A stretch of DNA of 23,667 bases from Candidatus Hydrogenedens sp. (GCA_035361075.1 DAOSBX010000046.1:1-23667); one strand, 5' to 3'; shown: positions 6,978 through 16,125, counted from the first letter of the stretch. Notes: generated by a model from the sequence alone, not told the origin. Program-made: numbers and translations.

Positions 6978-8930
6978 ATGAACAAAAAACTCTATTTTTT
7001 TATTGTATATGTATTTCTTTTTATGTTTGTCTCCAATGCTCAAGAAAAGTGGATGGAGAGTGTAAGGAGTGGATTGGATAGTGTTGTGAAAGGGATACAC
7101 CAAATTGGTTCGTATGCTGATGAGGTTTTAAGGTCTAATCTTTTTGGTGTAGAACAATCTATTCCTTATAAAACGGAGCGTACGTATGAAAATCAGTTTC
7201 CTGTTGCTCAAAATGTAAATTTTCTTATTAGTAATGAATTTGGGATAGTAGAGATTAAATCGTGGAATGAGCCTGTTGTTCATATTTCTACGACACTTGC
7301 TGTTGGGAGTCAGGAACAGGAATCTTTGAATCAGGTATTGAACGAATATCAACCGAAAGTTATAAATGAAAATAATGTTATTTCGATAGAGAACCATTTT
7401 CCAGAGGCTAAAGTCTCATATATAAAGGTAGACCATGTTATAACGGTTCCTCGTTCTGCGAGTGTGTCTGTTGATAATTTTTTTGGAGATACTCGAGTGG
7501 TGGGTATTGGTGGAAATGTAACATTAAACAATCAATATGGTGCTGTCGAACTTGAAAATATAAATGGTAACGTTTCAGTACGGATGCAGGGTGAGTTTCC
7601 TGTGAAGGTTAGACGGATAACAAATGGTGGTACATTTTATCTTTCGAGGTGTGTTGCGGAATTTTCAGATATTTCAGGAGATATGAATATTTACAATTTA
7701 TTGGGCAGTGTTAAACTTCAAAAATTAGGTGTAGGGCGATTTTCTCTTCATAGTGATAGTGGTAGGGTGTTTGTTCAGATAGATGATGTGCAAAATATTG
7801 ATATTAAAGGCAGTTTACTGAGTAGTACATTTAATACGGATTTGTCTGTTATTCAAAAAACAACAGGGGCATTAAATGTAGTCAATTTACAGAATCCTGA
7901 AGCGACGTGTAGATTGGATGTTTCAGCAACATTTTCGGAAATAGCCATTTCGAAAACCGAAGCGTCTATATCAGATTTGACGACTGTGATATCCAACGCT
8001 AAACCTTATAGTGAAATATCCACATGGGAAGAGGGTATAACATCTGGGGATGTTCTGATTATTAATAATCAGAAAGGGGATATTCGTTTGTTAACATCTG
8101 AAGAGCCCAAGGTAAAAGTTAAAGCGACGCGGTTAGTGTGGGTATCGTCGGCAGATAGAGCACCGACAATGCTTGAGAAGGTCACGGCGAACTTTCATAG
8201 AACCGATAATCGAGTTTATGTAACAAGTGGAGGTAATTTTGATAAAAACATAGATACATCCTTTGATTGGCGAGTGGATGTTCAGGTGTTTTGTCCTGTG
8301 GGTATAGAGGTTGTAATTGAATCGAATGATGGACAAACTGCGTGTGAGAATATACAAGGGTCTTTGAGAGTAAACCAGTCTTCTGGTTTGATAACCCTTT
8401 CAAAATGTAAAGGTTCTTATTTCCTTTCCAATCAGAAGGGGAATATTAAAGTAGAAGAAGTTGAGGGAGATGGTGAGATTACTATTCGTAATGGTGTGGC
8501 ATCTTTGAAAAATGTTAATTCTCCGATTAATATTACAGCGTTTCAATCTAAAGTTAATATGGAGGATATACATGCTCGTGTTTTTGGTCGAGTGCAAGAA
8601 GGCGATATATATTTTTTAGCAATGAACGGGATATATGGTGATATTGATATTATGGTGGAAAAAGGGAATATCAGCATGTTATTCCCCCCTGATGCAGATT
8701 GTAAGATCAAAGCGGTTGCATACAATGGGATTATCGACTCTGCAATACCGTTGACAGGGTTGTTTTCAAGAACAAAGCAGGAAGCAGAGACGCAGTTAAG
8801 AGACGGTAAAAGTAATATTTTATTGCAGACAAGTAACGGGGATATTATTATTGATGGGAATATCGTTGAGAATGCGTCTGTTAGTGTTGAAACACCAACA
8901 GAATCAGGAAATAATGGGCAGAATCAATAA
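6978..8930 (+). CDS. Secreted DUF4097-type beta-repeat protein
   Basis: The 650-residue protein begins with a Sec signal (1-21, ending SNA before QE) and so is exported. The rest is built from short beta-strand repeats with turns such as NEFGIVEIKSW, NQYGAVELENINGNV, GSVKLQKL, NQKGNIKVEEV and NGDIIIDGN. This is the pattern of DUF4097 putative adhesin proteins, which form right-handed beta-helix-like stacks. Two repeat regions, roughly 60-330 and 370-630, flank a less regular centre, and the tail is Asn/Gln-rich. The family is often encoded beside PspC and HAAS proteins, as here with the lyase gene between. It starts 22 bases after the lyase stop with no good ribosome site, so it is probably read from the lyase transcript. 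Binding partner and role are unknown. Confidence 0.75.
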   Translation: MNKKLYFFIVYVFLFMFVSNAQEKWMESVRSGLDSVVKGIHQIGSYADEVLRSNLFGVEQSIPYKTERTYENQFPVAQNVNFLISNEFGIVEIKSWNEPVVHISTTLAVGSQEQESLNQVLNEYQPKVINENNVISIENHFPEAKVSYIKVDHVITVPRSASVSVDNFFGDTRVVGIGGNVTLNNQYGAVELENINGNVSVRMQGEFPVKVRRITNGGTFYLSRCVAEFSDISGDMNIYNLLGSVKLQKLGVGRFSLHSDSGRVFVQIDDVQNIDIKGSLLSSTFNTDLSVIQKTTGALNVVNLQNPEATCRLDVSATFSEIAISKTEASISDLTTVISNAKPYSEISTWEEGITSGDVLIINNQKGDIRLLTSEEPKVKVKATRLVWVSSADRAPTMLEKVTANFHRTDNRVYVTSGGNFDKNIDTSFDWRVDVQVFCPVGIEVVIESNDGQTACENIQGSLRVNQSSGLITLSKCKGSYFLSNQKGNIKVEEVEGDGEITIRNGVASLKNVNSPINITAFQSKVNMEDIHARVFGRVQEGDIYFLAMNGIYGDIDIMVEKGNISMLFPPDADCKIKAVAYNGIIDSAIPLTGLFSRTKQEAETQLRDGKSNILLQTSNGDIIIDGNIVENASVSVETPTESGNNGQNQ

Positions 8931-8976
8931 CATCTAACTGAAATCTTTATCTATTTATAGGTTCGGTCAGTCATCA

Positions 8977-11850
8977 ATGAAGAATTCAGAGTATATTATT
9001 ATACGAGGTGCTCGGCAACATAATCTTGCAAATATTAACCTTGATTTACCACGTAATAAGTTAATTGTAATTACAGGATTGAGTGGTTCGGGTAAATCGA
9101 GCCTTGCCTTTGACACTATCTATGCGGAAGGGCAGAGGCGTTATGTAGAGAGTTTATCTGCGTATGCGAGGCAATTTTTGGAACAAATGGAGAAGCCGGA
9201 TGTAGATTTGATTGAAGGGTTAAGTCCATCTATTTCTATTGAACAGAAAACGGTGCATCGTAATCCTCGCTCTACGGTTGGTACTGTTACTGAAATTTAT
9301 GATTATCTTCGTCTTCTTTTTGCGAGGGTTGGAACGCCGTATTGTTATAAGTGTGGAAAGGTTATTTCTGCTCAGACCTCACAACAGATTGTTGACAATA
9401 TTTTAAGATTTCCAGAGCAAACAAAGGTTCAAATATTGGCTCCATTAGTTCGCCAGAGGAAGGGGAATTATACGAAGCTTTTTGAGGAGATAAAAAAATC
9501 TGGTTTTGTTCGTGTCCGTGTGAATAGGAACATTTATCATGTTGATGATGAGATAACATTGGAGCGGTATAAAAAGCATGATATTGATGTTGTAGTAGAC
9601 CGACTTGTTGTGAAGCCTGAGATACAGAAACGATTGACCGATTCGGTTGAAACGGCTTTGAAATTAGGGAATGGGTTAATTCGTGTGTGGTATGAAGTTC
9701 CTGGGGGTCAAGCCCAAGAACTTATGCAAAGTGAACGATTATCCTGTATTGATTGTAATATTTCAGTAGAAGAATTAGAACCACGGATGTTTTCGTTTAA
9801 TAATCCTAATGGAGCCTGTCCTGTGTGTACAGGATTGGGCACAGTTATGGAGATTGACCCTGAACTTGTAGTGCCCAATCCTGAATTGTCGATTGCGGAA
9901 GGTGCGGTTGAACCGTGGAGTCAACGGCCTGTGCTTGATTCTATGTATCGGAAGACATTGCGGATGGTGTGTGAACATTATGGGAGCAGTCCGTTTATTC
10001 CGTGGAAAGATTTACCGGATGAGTTAAAGGATATTATCCTGTATGGGTCAGGGGATGAAGTTATTCATTTTAATTATCGGATGGCAAATAGTACGTATGA
10101 AACGTATAAACCGTTTGAAGGGGTTATTCCTAATCTTGAACGGAGATATAGGGAAACGCATTCGACTCGTGCCCGTGAGATGATACAGAACTATATGGCT
10201 GTCCGAGAATGTCGTGCCTGTCAGGGTACACGGTTGCGTCCTGAATCTCGTGCTGTTAAGGTAAGTGGGAAGAATATTATCGAAGTGACAAGAATGTCTG
10301 TTAAGGAAGCACGTTCCTTCTTTGAGGATTTACATCTTTCAGAATTTCATAGGAAAATAGCGGAACGGATACTGAAAGAGATTCGATTGCGATTATCGTT
10401 TCTTGCTGATGTGGGTTTGGATTATTTGACGTTAGACCGTTCTGCTGGGACGTTATCAGGTGGAGAGTCTCAACGAATAAGGCTTGCAAGTCAGATAGGT
10501 TCGGGATTGGTTGGGGTTATTTATGTTTTAGATGAGCCCAGTATAGGGCTCCATCCCCGTGATACGCATCGGCTTATCGAAACGTTGATGAAATTACGTA
10601 ATTTGGGGAATACTGTGATTGTTGTGGAGCATGATGAAGCGACTATTCGTTCAGCAGACCATGTTGTTGATTTGGGTCCTGGTGCTGGTGTTCATGGAGG
10701 GAGGGTTGTTGCTCAGGGATCGCCGTCCAAGATAGAGAAGTCTAAAGAGTCATGGACAGGAAAATATCTTTCGGGAAAATTCCAAGTGTATTGCCCAGAG
10801 AAAGTACGGAAACCAAGAGATAAATGGCTTATTCTTCGAGGTGCTTCATTAAATAATTTGAAGAATATTGATGTGGCATTTCCATTAGGGTTATTTATTT
10901 GTGTGACAGGTGTTTCTGGTTCGGGAAAATCGAGTTTAATCAATGAGACGCTCTACCCTGCGGTGAAATATGCGATATTAGGTAGGAAACCCGAACAGAA
11001 ACTGTATTACACTCAAATAGAGGGGATTGAGAACGTAGACAAGGTTATTGATATTGACCAATCTCCAATAGGTAGGACACCCCGTTCTAACCCAGCAACA
11101 TATACGGGCTTATTTACCCCTATCCGTGAACTGTTTAGTAAGACACCTGAGGCTCGTGCGAGAGGCTATTCTCTAGGACGTTTTAGTTTTAATGTTAAAG
11201 GTGGTCGTTGTGAAGCATGCGAAGGCAATGGTTTTTTAACTATTGAGATGCAATTTTTGCCAGATGTTTATATCCCTTGCGATACGTGTCATGGTAAACG
11301 ATATAACAGAGACACCTTGCAAATACAATACAAGGGGAAGAATATTGCGGAAGTGCTGGATATGACAGTGGAAGATGCTTTGGGGTTTTTTAAAAATATT
11401 CCCCAGATATCAAAGCCTTTGGAGACGCTGTTTGAGGTAGGTTTAGGATATATGAATTTGGGTCAACCAGCGACAACTTTATCAGGGGGTGAGGCACAAC
11501 GAGTTAAGTTAGCAACAGAATTATTAAAGAGGCATACAGGGAACACGCTCTATATTTTGGATGAACCTACGACGGGCTTGCATGCTGTTGATGTAGACCG
11601 CCTTTTACGAGTTTTGCATCGATTGGTTGATTTGGGCAATACGGTCGTTGTCATTGAGCATAATCTTGAGGTTATACGGACAGCAGATTGGATTATCGAC
11701 CTTGGACCTGAGGGAGGAGATGAAGGTGGAAAAATTGTTGCGGAAGGAACACCATCAGAAATTATGGAAGTCAAGGGCTCGTATACGGGTGAACATCTAA
11801 GAAGAAAGATGAGTTATATTTCTAATAAAAAATATGGTAATATGAAATAA
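8977..11850 (+). CDS. uvrA: UvrABC excinuclease subunit A
   Basis: The 957-residue protein is UvrA, the dimeric ATPase that finds DNA damage and loads UvrB in nucleotide excision repair. It has two ABC ATPase halves. Walker A motifs are GLSGSGKSS with Lys40 and GVSGSGKSS with Lys651. ABC signatures are LSGGESQR from 493 and LSGGEAQR from 835. Walker B regions read VLDEPSIGLHPRD and ILDEPTTGLHAVD. Cysteine pairs for zinc are at 123/126, 257/260, 281/284, 745/748 and 768/771, the last set forming the long C-terminal zinc finger with CEACEGNG. Length matches the usual 930-960. No strong ribosome site precedes ATG 8977. It follows the DUF4097 gene by 46 bases, and no separate promoter is evident. 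Confidence 0.98.
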   Translation: MKNSEYIIIRGARQHNLANINLDLPRNKLIVITGLSGSGKSSLAFDTIYAEGQRRYVESLSAYARQFLEQMEKPDVDLIEGLSPSISIEQKTVHRNPRSTVGTVTEIYDYLRLLFARVGTPYCYKCGKVISAQTSQQIVDNILRFPEQTKVQILAPLVRQRKGNYTKLFEEIKKSGFVRVRVNRNIYHVDDEITLERYKKHDIDVVVDRLVVKPEIQKRLTDSVETALKLGNGLIRVWYEVPGGQAQELMQSERLSCIDCNISVEELEPRMFSFNNPNGACPVCTGLGTVMEIDPELVVPNPELSIAEGAVEPWSQRPVLDSMYRKTLRMVCEHYGSSPFIPWKDLPDELKDIILYGSGDEVIHFNYRMANSTYETYKPFEGVIPNLERRYRETHSTRAREMIQNYMAVRECRACQGTRLRPESRAVKVSGKNIIEVTRMSVKEARSFFEDLHLSEFHRKIAERILKEIRLRLSFLADVGLDYLTLDRSAGTLSGGESQRIRLASQIGSGLVGVIYVLDEPSIGLHPRDTHRLIETLMKLRNLGNTVIVVEHDEATIRSADHVVDLGPGAGVHGGRVVAQGSPSKIEKSKESWTGKYLSGKFQVYCPEKVRKPRDKWLILRGASLNNLKNIDVAFPLGLFICVTGVSGSGKSSLINETLYPAVKYAILGRKPEQKLYYTQIEGIENVDKVIDIDQSPIGRTPRSNPATYTGLFTPIRELFSKTPEARARGYSLGRFSFNVKGGRCEACEGNGFLTIEMQFLPDVYIPCDTCHGKRYNRDTLQIQYKGKNIAEVLDMTVEDALGFFKNIPQISKPLETLFEVGLGYMNLGQPATTLSGGEAQRVKLATELLKRHTGNTLYILDEPTTGLHAVDVDRLLRVLHRLVDLGNTVVVIEHNLEVIRTADWIIDLGPEGGDEGGKIVAEGTPSEIMEVKGSYTGEHLRRKMSYISNKKYGNMK

Positions 11851-11893
11851 AATATAAAGAAATTAAAACATATTTTTAAGAGGAAATGAGTAA

Positions 11894-12892
11894 ATGAATT
11901 CATTGGAAAGGTATATCCGAACAATAAAGAAAGAACCCGTTGATTTTTTACCACGCATTCCTATATTGATGGCATTTGCTACACATCATATTGGTTCAAA
12001 TTATAGTCAGTTTGTTCAGAATTATGAGGTGCTTGTCCGTGCAAATGAAGCCTGTGTTAGAGATTTTGGTATGGACCAATGGAGTACTATTTCGGACCCG
12101 TTTCGGGAGACTTCTGGTTTTGGAGCGGAATTGGTATTTCCAGAAGATGCTGTTCCGAGATGTGTAAAACCGACTTTAGAAGATGACCAAGATTTTACGA
12201 GATTACAACCGCCAGACCCTTATAAGTCACCTCGTATGTATGACCGTATACAGGCTGTTCGGGAAATGAGACGTCGAGTAAAAGATGAATATTCAGTGAT
12301 GGGCTGGGTAGAAGGACCAGCAGCAGAAGGGGCAGATTTAAGAGGTGTTACAAATTTTCTTACGGATTTGTTGGTTCAGCCTGATTATGCTAATGAGTTG
12401 ATGGCGTTTTGTATTGATACCGCTATTCATTTTGCACTGGCTCAATTGAAGGAGGGGGCAGATACTATTGGGATTGGTGATGCAATAGCAAGTCAAGTGT
12501 CTCCTCAATTGTATTATGATTTGATTTTTCCACATGAATATCGATTAATGAAGGCGATAAAAGATGCTGGTGGGTATGTGAGGCTACATATTTGTGGAAA
12601 CACACGGCATCTACTTCCATACTGGAAAGAATTACCTTGTGATGTGTATGACTTAGATTGGTTTGTGCCATTGAAAGAAGCCCGTGACGTTCTTGGGCAA
12701 GATGCAGTGATTGCTACTAATTTAGACCCTGTGCGAGAAGTTATGGATTCTACGCCAGAAGTTATTTCTCAAAAGTTAAAGCAGATGTATAAGGAAGTAG
12801 GGTATCCCCTTATGATAGGGGCGGGTTGCGAGATACCATCTGGAACGCCGAATGAAAATTTGAAAGCATTATGTACCCCTATCGAATTTTAA
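11894..12892 (+). CDS. URO-D-fold protein, probable corrinoid methyltransferase-like
   Basis: The 332-residue protein belongs to the uroporphyrinogen decarboxylase superfamily, but the sequence favours the methyltransferase branch (MtaA/MtbA/CmuA-like) over HemE. The HemE N-terminal RQAGR substrate motif is absent; the equivalent region reads FLPRIPILMAFATHH. A zinc site of the methyltransferase type is visible: His232 and Cys234 in LHICGNT, and Cys312 in GAGCEIPSGTPNENLKAL. Known relatives transfer methyl groups between a corrinoid protein and a thiol. No corrinoid-binding protein or partner methyltransferase lies in this window, so the acceptor is unknown. GAGGAAA stands about ten bases before ATG 11894. 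It follows uvrA by 43 bases and may share its transcript. It ends 32 bases from the convergent HD-nuclease gene. Confidence 0.8.
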   Translation: MNSLERYIRTIKKEPVDFLPRIPILMAFATHHIGSNYSQFVQNYEVLVRANEACVRDFGMDQWSTISDPFRETSGFGAELVFPEDAVPRCVKPTLEDDQDFTRLQPPDPYKSPRMYDRIQAVREMRRRVKDEYSVMGWVEGPAAEGADLRGVTNFLTDLLVQPDYANELMAFCIDTAIHFALAQLKEGADTIGIGDAIASQVSPQLYYDLIFPHEYRLMKAIKDAGGYVRLHICGNTRHLLPYWKELPCDVYDLDWFVPLKEARDVLGQDAVIATNLDPVREVMDSTPEVISQKLKQMYKEVGYPLMIGAGCEIPSGTPNENLKALCTPIEF

Positions 12893-12924
12893 TTATGGGG
12901 AAATAAAGCAATTTTTATTCGTGG

Positions 12925-13872
12925 TTATCTCTTTGTCCAAATTTGTCTTGATATTAAGGGTATAAATTCAGACCATTTTTCACCTTTTTTTATAGTTTCT
13001 TGTTCAATTCGTGTTATAGCGAAAGCCTGAGCATCAAGGTTATCTAAATGATAAAGTACCACAGCCTCTAATGTTTTGGGGAGAACAGGTGCACCATTTT
13101 CATATTCACCGTGATGAGATAAAATACAATGAAGAAGATGTAATTTTAAGTCTTCAGGGAAACCATTTATATTCTTTATCTTTTCGGAAACAATCATTGC
13201 TCCTTCTACTACATGCCCGATAAGTTTTCCACAGTCGGTATAGTCAACAAACAATTGATTTGTATAGAGTTCGTGTATTTTGCCGATGTCATGCAGGAAA
13301 CAGGCAGTGAGCAGTAGATCCTTGTTGATATTGGGGTAAAATTTGCATAAGGTCAGTGCCAGACTCATAAGTTCATAGCAATGGCGAATTAATCCACCAC
13401 GCAATTCATGGTGCCATTTTTTTGCAGCGGGTGCACATATTAAGGCATCCATTAAGTTGGAATCGTCACGAATGCTTTGGATTAATTTTTGTAACCAGGG
13501 ATTTTGGATGGAGTCAAGAATAGCCCATAATTCTTTTAGGTAATGTTCAATGGGTTCTTCGGGCAGTGTTAAATCTTCGATGGAATATTGACCTTTTCCT
13601 AATGGGATTAAATTGTTTGCATGGATTTGGAGTCGTTCTTTATATACCTTTACCGTGCCTTTGACAACGACAACATCTCCTACTTCGATTTTCCGTGCTA
13701 TTTCTGCTGGCTTTTCCCAGACAATACCACCGATTTCACCCGTTTTGTCACGAACTGCAAACCCTAAAAATTTTTCACCTGATGGTTGCGTTTTTAGGTC
13801 TTTATGAACAAAAAGGAAATAATCATTAACTTCATCCCCTTCGTGTAAGTCAGCCACATATTGATATTTCAT
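12925..13872 (-). CDS. yhaM: YhaM-type OB-fold/HD-domain 3'-5' exoribonuclease
   Basis: The 315-residue protein has an N-terminal OB-fold (about 1-92, nucleic-acid binding; strands around GEIGGIVWE and VVVVKGTVKVY). An HD domain follows, the arrangement of Bacillus YhaM and staphylococcal Cbf1, metal-dependent 3'-5' exonucleases that act on RNA and single-stranded DNA. HD metal ligands are His164 (LIRHCYE), His194-Asp195 (FLHDIGK), His253-His254 (SHHGEYENGAP) and Asp277/Asp280 (YHLDNLDAQ). Length is close to YhaM (about 314). The ATG overlaps the stop of the upstream TAXI-like gene as ATGA, and AAAGGA lies eight bases before it, so translation is probably coupled. Substrate and exact activity are inferred from family. 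Confidence 0.88.
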   Translation of the reverse strand: MKYQYVADLHEGDEVNDYFLFVHKDLKTQPSGEKFLGFAVRDKTGEIGGIVWEKPAEIARKIEVGDVVVVKGTVKVYKERLQIHANNLIPLGKGQYSIEDLTLPEEPIEHYLKELWAILDSIQNPWLQKLIQSIRDDSNLMDALICAPAAKKWHHELRGGLIRHCYELMSLALTLCKFYPNINKDLLLTACFLHDIGKIHELYTNQLFVDYTDCGKLIGHVVEGAMIVSEKIKNINGFPEDLKLHLLHCILSHHGEYENGAPVLPKTLEAVVLYHLDNLDAQAFAITRIEQETIKKGEKWSEFIPLISRQIWTKR

Positions 13873-15410
13873 TGGGAGTTCCTTTCTTCAGTTTCTATCG
13901 TAGGTTCAAATAATAACATTTGGTTTTCTTTTTTGTCTTCTTTTACAGTGATGGTTTCAGGTGGTTGTTTTAAGTATTTATCTTTTTCATCAGGAATAAT
14001 CTTCGGCTCTGTTTTTTCTTCAGGCAATTTTGGTGGTTCTTTTGATAGTTCTTCGATTTGTTTTTTCTTCTCAATATATTCTAAATATCGTTCATTAAAT
14101 TCAATTAATTGTTGCAGTAAATTGCTGATGATTAATATGGCATCTTTTTCGGAGATGAATCTTTGTTTATAACTTTGAACGACCCACTGGTAGATAGATT
14201 TACATTGTTTGATTTGTTTCAAGATATTTTCATTGGTAGAGTCGATGTCCCATTGGTATTTTAGTGATGAGATTTCATCCCATCTTTTTTCTAACTCAAT
14301 AATGTAAGGTCTATTTTTTCTTTTTTTCCATAAGGTAAAGATGTGTTTTGTGATTACTATAAAGAATAAAATAGAACAGAAGGAGGTAATGAGGGCTTTT
14401 AATTCATCTTTTGTCAAAGGCTTGTCCTTTTCAAGGTAGTTTACAGCAGTTGGGTGAATAGTCACATAGGGAGGAGGTAATGCGTTAGTTATATCATAAT
14501 GGTTATTATAGACTATTGAAATTATTTCAGGTGAAAACCATGTGTCAAGAATGGCACGGACTAATGAAGTAGGTACTTTAGTTGAGACGATTAAGAACTC
14601 AGGAATATTTATTGTATTGATAGCCTTTTCTGTTTCTATTGAATAAACCACTTCTTTTGTATATATGCCAGGTGTTATTTTGGCAAATTCATTTATTTGA
14701 GCAATAAGAACAATGTTGTACCATGGCTTACTTAATAGTTGACGAATTCCTTGTGAACGAATATTCTCGACCCAGACTACAGCTTCTATGTCACCATTTG
14801 AAAAGGCTTTTTCTACATTGTCAATTTTTATTTTTTTAAGTTCTGGTGGGACATCAAAGTTGTAGAATTGTATGAGTTTTTCCGTTAGGTATATGGCGAG
14901 AGGTATGTCCCCTTGAAAACCGATTTTTTTGCCTGTTAACTGTGAAAATTCGGTGATGTTGTAATTTTTAGGGGAGATGATGTTAAATAGTTTTTCACCA
15001 GCTGTGACGAGTGTTGCAATATTTTGTCTATTACGTAGGTAGGACACGGAAGTGGTTATAGTGATATCACCTTTACCTTGAGATAGCATCTCAACGGGGG
15101 AAGTGTTTTTATCACATTCAATTTCCCTTATATTGATTTTTTTGTTGAGTAAAAGATTATTTTTTAAGAGTTTTAGAGTTTCTATCTCTATGTCTTCGTT
15201 CATGGGGTATACAAATTTTAATGTTTGTGCCCGAAATGAAAATAGGCTGAGGAACCCCTTTGAGATGAATGTTTGTGTGTGGTGTGGAGCCAGTGCTGAA
15301 AATAAGGAAGCAATTGTAAGAAGAGATAAGAAGATGTAATAAAGAGTATTTAATGGACGTAGAGTTGTTAATTTGCGAATTTTATTCACAAGGTTAAAGA
15401 TAAATGACAT
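13869..15410 (-). CDS. Membrane-anchored TAXI-type solute-receptor-like protein
   Basis: The 513-residue protein has a membrane segment at about 22-41, a periplasmic domain at about 62-335 that resembles the TAXI/NMT1 solute-binding fold, a second membrane segment at 339-360, the basic stop-transfer stretch KKRKNR, and a cytoplasmic tail. The binding domain shows GKGDITITTSVSYL, the GKKIGFQGDIP segment, GDIEAVVWVENI, and the late HPTAVNYLEK. The tail has helices with coiled-coil character (about 370-460) and a charged, proline-rich end. Ordinary TAXI proteins are about 320 residues, secreted, and work with a TRAP permease; none is encoded here and this one is anchored at both ends. That suggests a ligand sensor or scaffold rather than a transporter part. 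It lies between rfbC (20-base gap) and yhaM (ATGA overlap). Family assignment is moderately sure, function not. Confidence 0.65.
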   Translation of the reverse strand: MSFIFNLVNKIRKLTTLRPLNTLYYIFLSLLTIASLFSALAPHHTQTFISKGFLSLFSFRAQTLKFVYPMNEDIEIETLKLLKNNLLLNKKINIREIECDKNTSPVEMLSQGKGDITITTSVSYLRNRQNIATLVTAGEKLFNIISPKNYNITEFSQLTGKKIGFQGDIPLAIYLTEKLIQFYNFDVPPELKKIKIDNVEKAFSNGDIEAVVWVENIRSQGIRQLLSKPWYNIVLIAQINEFAKITPGIYTKEVVYSIETEKAINTINIPEFLIVSTKVPTSLVRAILDTWFSPEIISIVYNNHYDITNALPPPYVTIHPTAVNYLEKDKPLTKDELKALITSFCSILFFIVITKHIFTLWKKRKNRPYIIELEKRWDEISSLKYQWDIDSTNENILKQIKQCKSIYQWVVQSYKQRFISEKDAILIISNLLQQLIEFNERYLEYIEKKKQIEELSKEPPKLPEEKTEPKIIPDEKDKYLKQPPETITVKEDKKENQMLLFEPTIETEERNSQ

Positions 15411-15430
15411 AGGTTGAAAATATCCGAGAA

Positions 15431-15997
15431 TTAAATCTCTTTGTACACGAAATTATATTCTGCATGTTCGAGTGTAGGTGCTTTTTTATCTTTTTCAGAG
15501 ATGATTAAAGGTTCTTCAGGCCATTGAATTGCTACATGTGGGCACGCGTAAGATAAAGAACGTTCTGCATTCATATTATAAAACGAGGTGCATTTGTATA
15601 ATACGAGTGTATTATCACTTTGACTTAAAAACCCATGAGCAAAACCTATAGGGACCCAAAGTAAACTCAAATCATCAGAAGATAAATGGAACCCTTCCCA
15701 TTGTCCAAATGTAGGTGAACCTTTTCGTAGGTCGACAATAACGTCGTATATTTTTCCTGAGAGACAGCATACAAGTTTGCCCATACCATGAGGGTCTAAC
15801 TGGTAGTGCATGCCTCTCAAAACGCCCTTTTGCGATTTACTTAAATTGTCTTGAACAAAGTCTTCATGAAACCCTACTTTTTTTAATTCTTCCAGATGAT
15901 ATAATTCGGTGAAGAATCCACGGGTATCATTGAAGGTACCAATTTTAAAGAGAATAGCCCCTTTTAGCCTGCTATTTTCAATACCTTTTATAATCAT
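15431..15997 (-). CDS. rfbC: dTDP-4-dehydrorhamnose 3,5-epimerase
   Basis: The 188-residue cupin enzyme converts dTDP-4-dehydro-6-deoxyglucose to dTDP-4-dehydrorhamnose, the third step of dTDP-rhamnose synthesis. Visible features are DTRGFF at 24-29, RGMHYQ with catalytic His64, the FGQWEGFHLS substrate loop, WVPIGFAHGF at 114-123, and YKCTSFYN with catalytic Tyr134. These positions match well-studied RmlC enzymes almost residue for residue. An upstream TTG at 16003 is possible, but ATG 15997 is preferred because AAAAGGA ends six bases before it. No rfbA, rfbB or rfbD is adjacent, so the other pathway genes must lie elsewhere. It is first in an apparent operon with the TAXI-like and YhaM-like genes and diverges from lacZ. 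Confidence 0.95.
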   Translation of the reverse strand: MIIKGIENSRLKGAILFKIGTFNDTRGFFTELYHLEELKKVGFHEDFVQDNLSKSQKGVLRGMHYQLDPHGMGKLVCCLSGKIYDVIVDLRKGSPTFGQWEGFHLSSDDLSLLWVPIGFAHGFLSQSDNTLVLYKCTSFYNMNAERSLSYACPHVAIQWPEEPLIISEKDKKAPTLEHAEYNFVYKEI

Positions 15998-16034
15998 AAG
16001 CAATCCTTTTTTATATTAGTAGTTGAATATTTAC

Positions 16035-16053
16035 TATTAAAAGCCTTTTAATA
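16035..16053. promoter_or_regulatory. 19-bp perfect inverted repeat between rfbC and lacZ
   Basis: TATTAAAAG and CTTTTAATA flank a single C. The site lies 38 bases upstream of rfbC and about 73 bases upstream of the lacZ ATG, in a divergent intergenic region of 128 bases. It may bind a dimeric regulator of either gene. No clear -35/-10 pair could be placed in this region. Confidence 0.4.
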
Positions 16054-16125
16054 TATCAAAATTTTTATATGTGTAGTATTTTAACATTGATTAACTGATA
16101 TTACCAAAGAATAAAGGAGTTGGTT

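Noticed and set aside
7128..8725. Several minus-strand open frames inside the DUF4097 gene
   Set aside because: They overlap each other, have no ribosome sites or recognisable domains, and arise from low stop density opposite a long gene.
11894..12892. Assignment as HemE (uroporphyrinogen decarboxylase)
   Set aside because: The RQAGR substrate motif is missing and a His-x-Cys plus Cys zinc site is present, which fits the methyltransferase branch.
12899..12918. Possible AT-only hairpin between the URO-D-like and YhaM-like genes
   Set aside because: The stem (AATAAA with TTTATT) has no G-C pairs, so it would be too unstable to support a terminator call.
15103..15339. Plus-strand frame opposite the TAXI-like gene
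   Set aside because: No ribosome site or domain; the minus-strand gene has clear topology and is continuous through this stretch.
13869..15410. Part of a TRAP transporter
   Set aside because: No DctM or fused DctQM permease gene is adjacent, and the protein is anchored by two membrane segments with a cytoplasmic tail.
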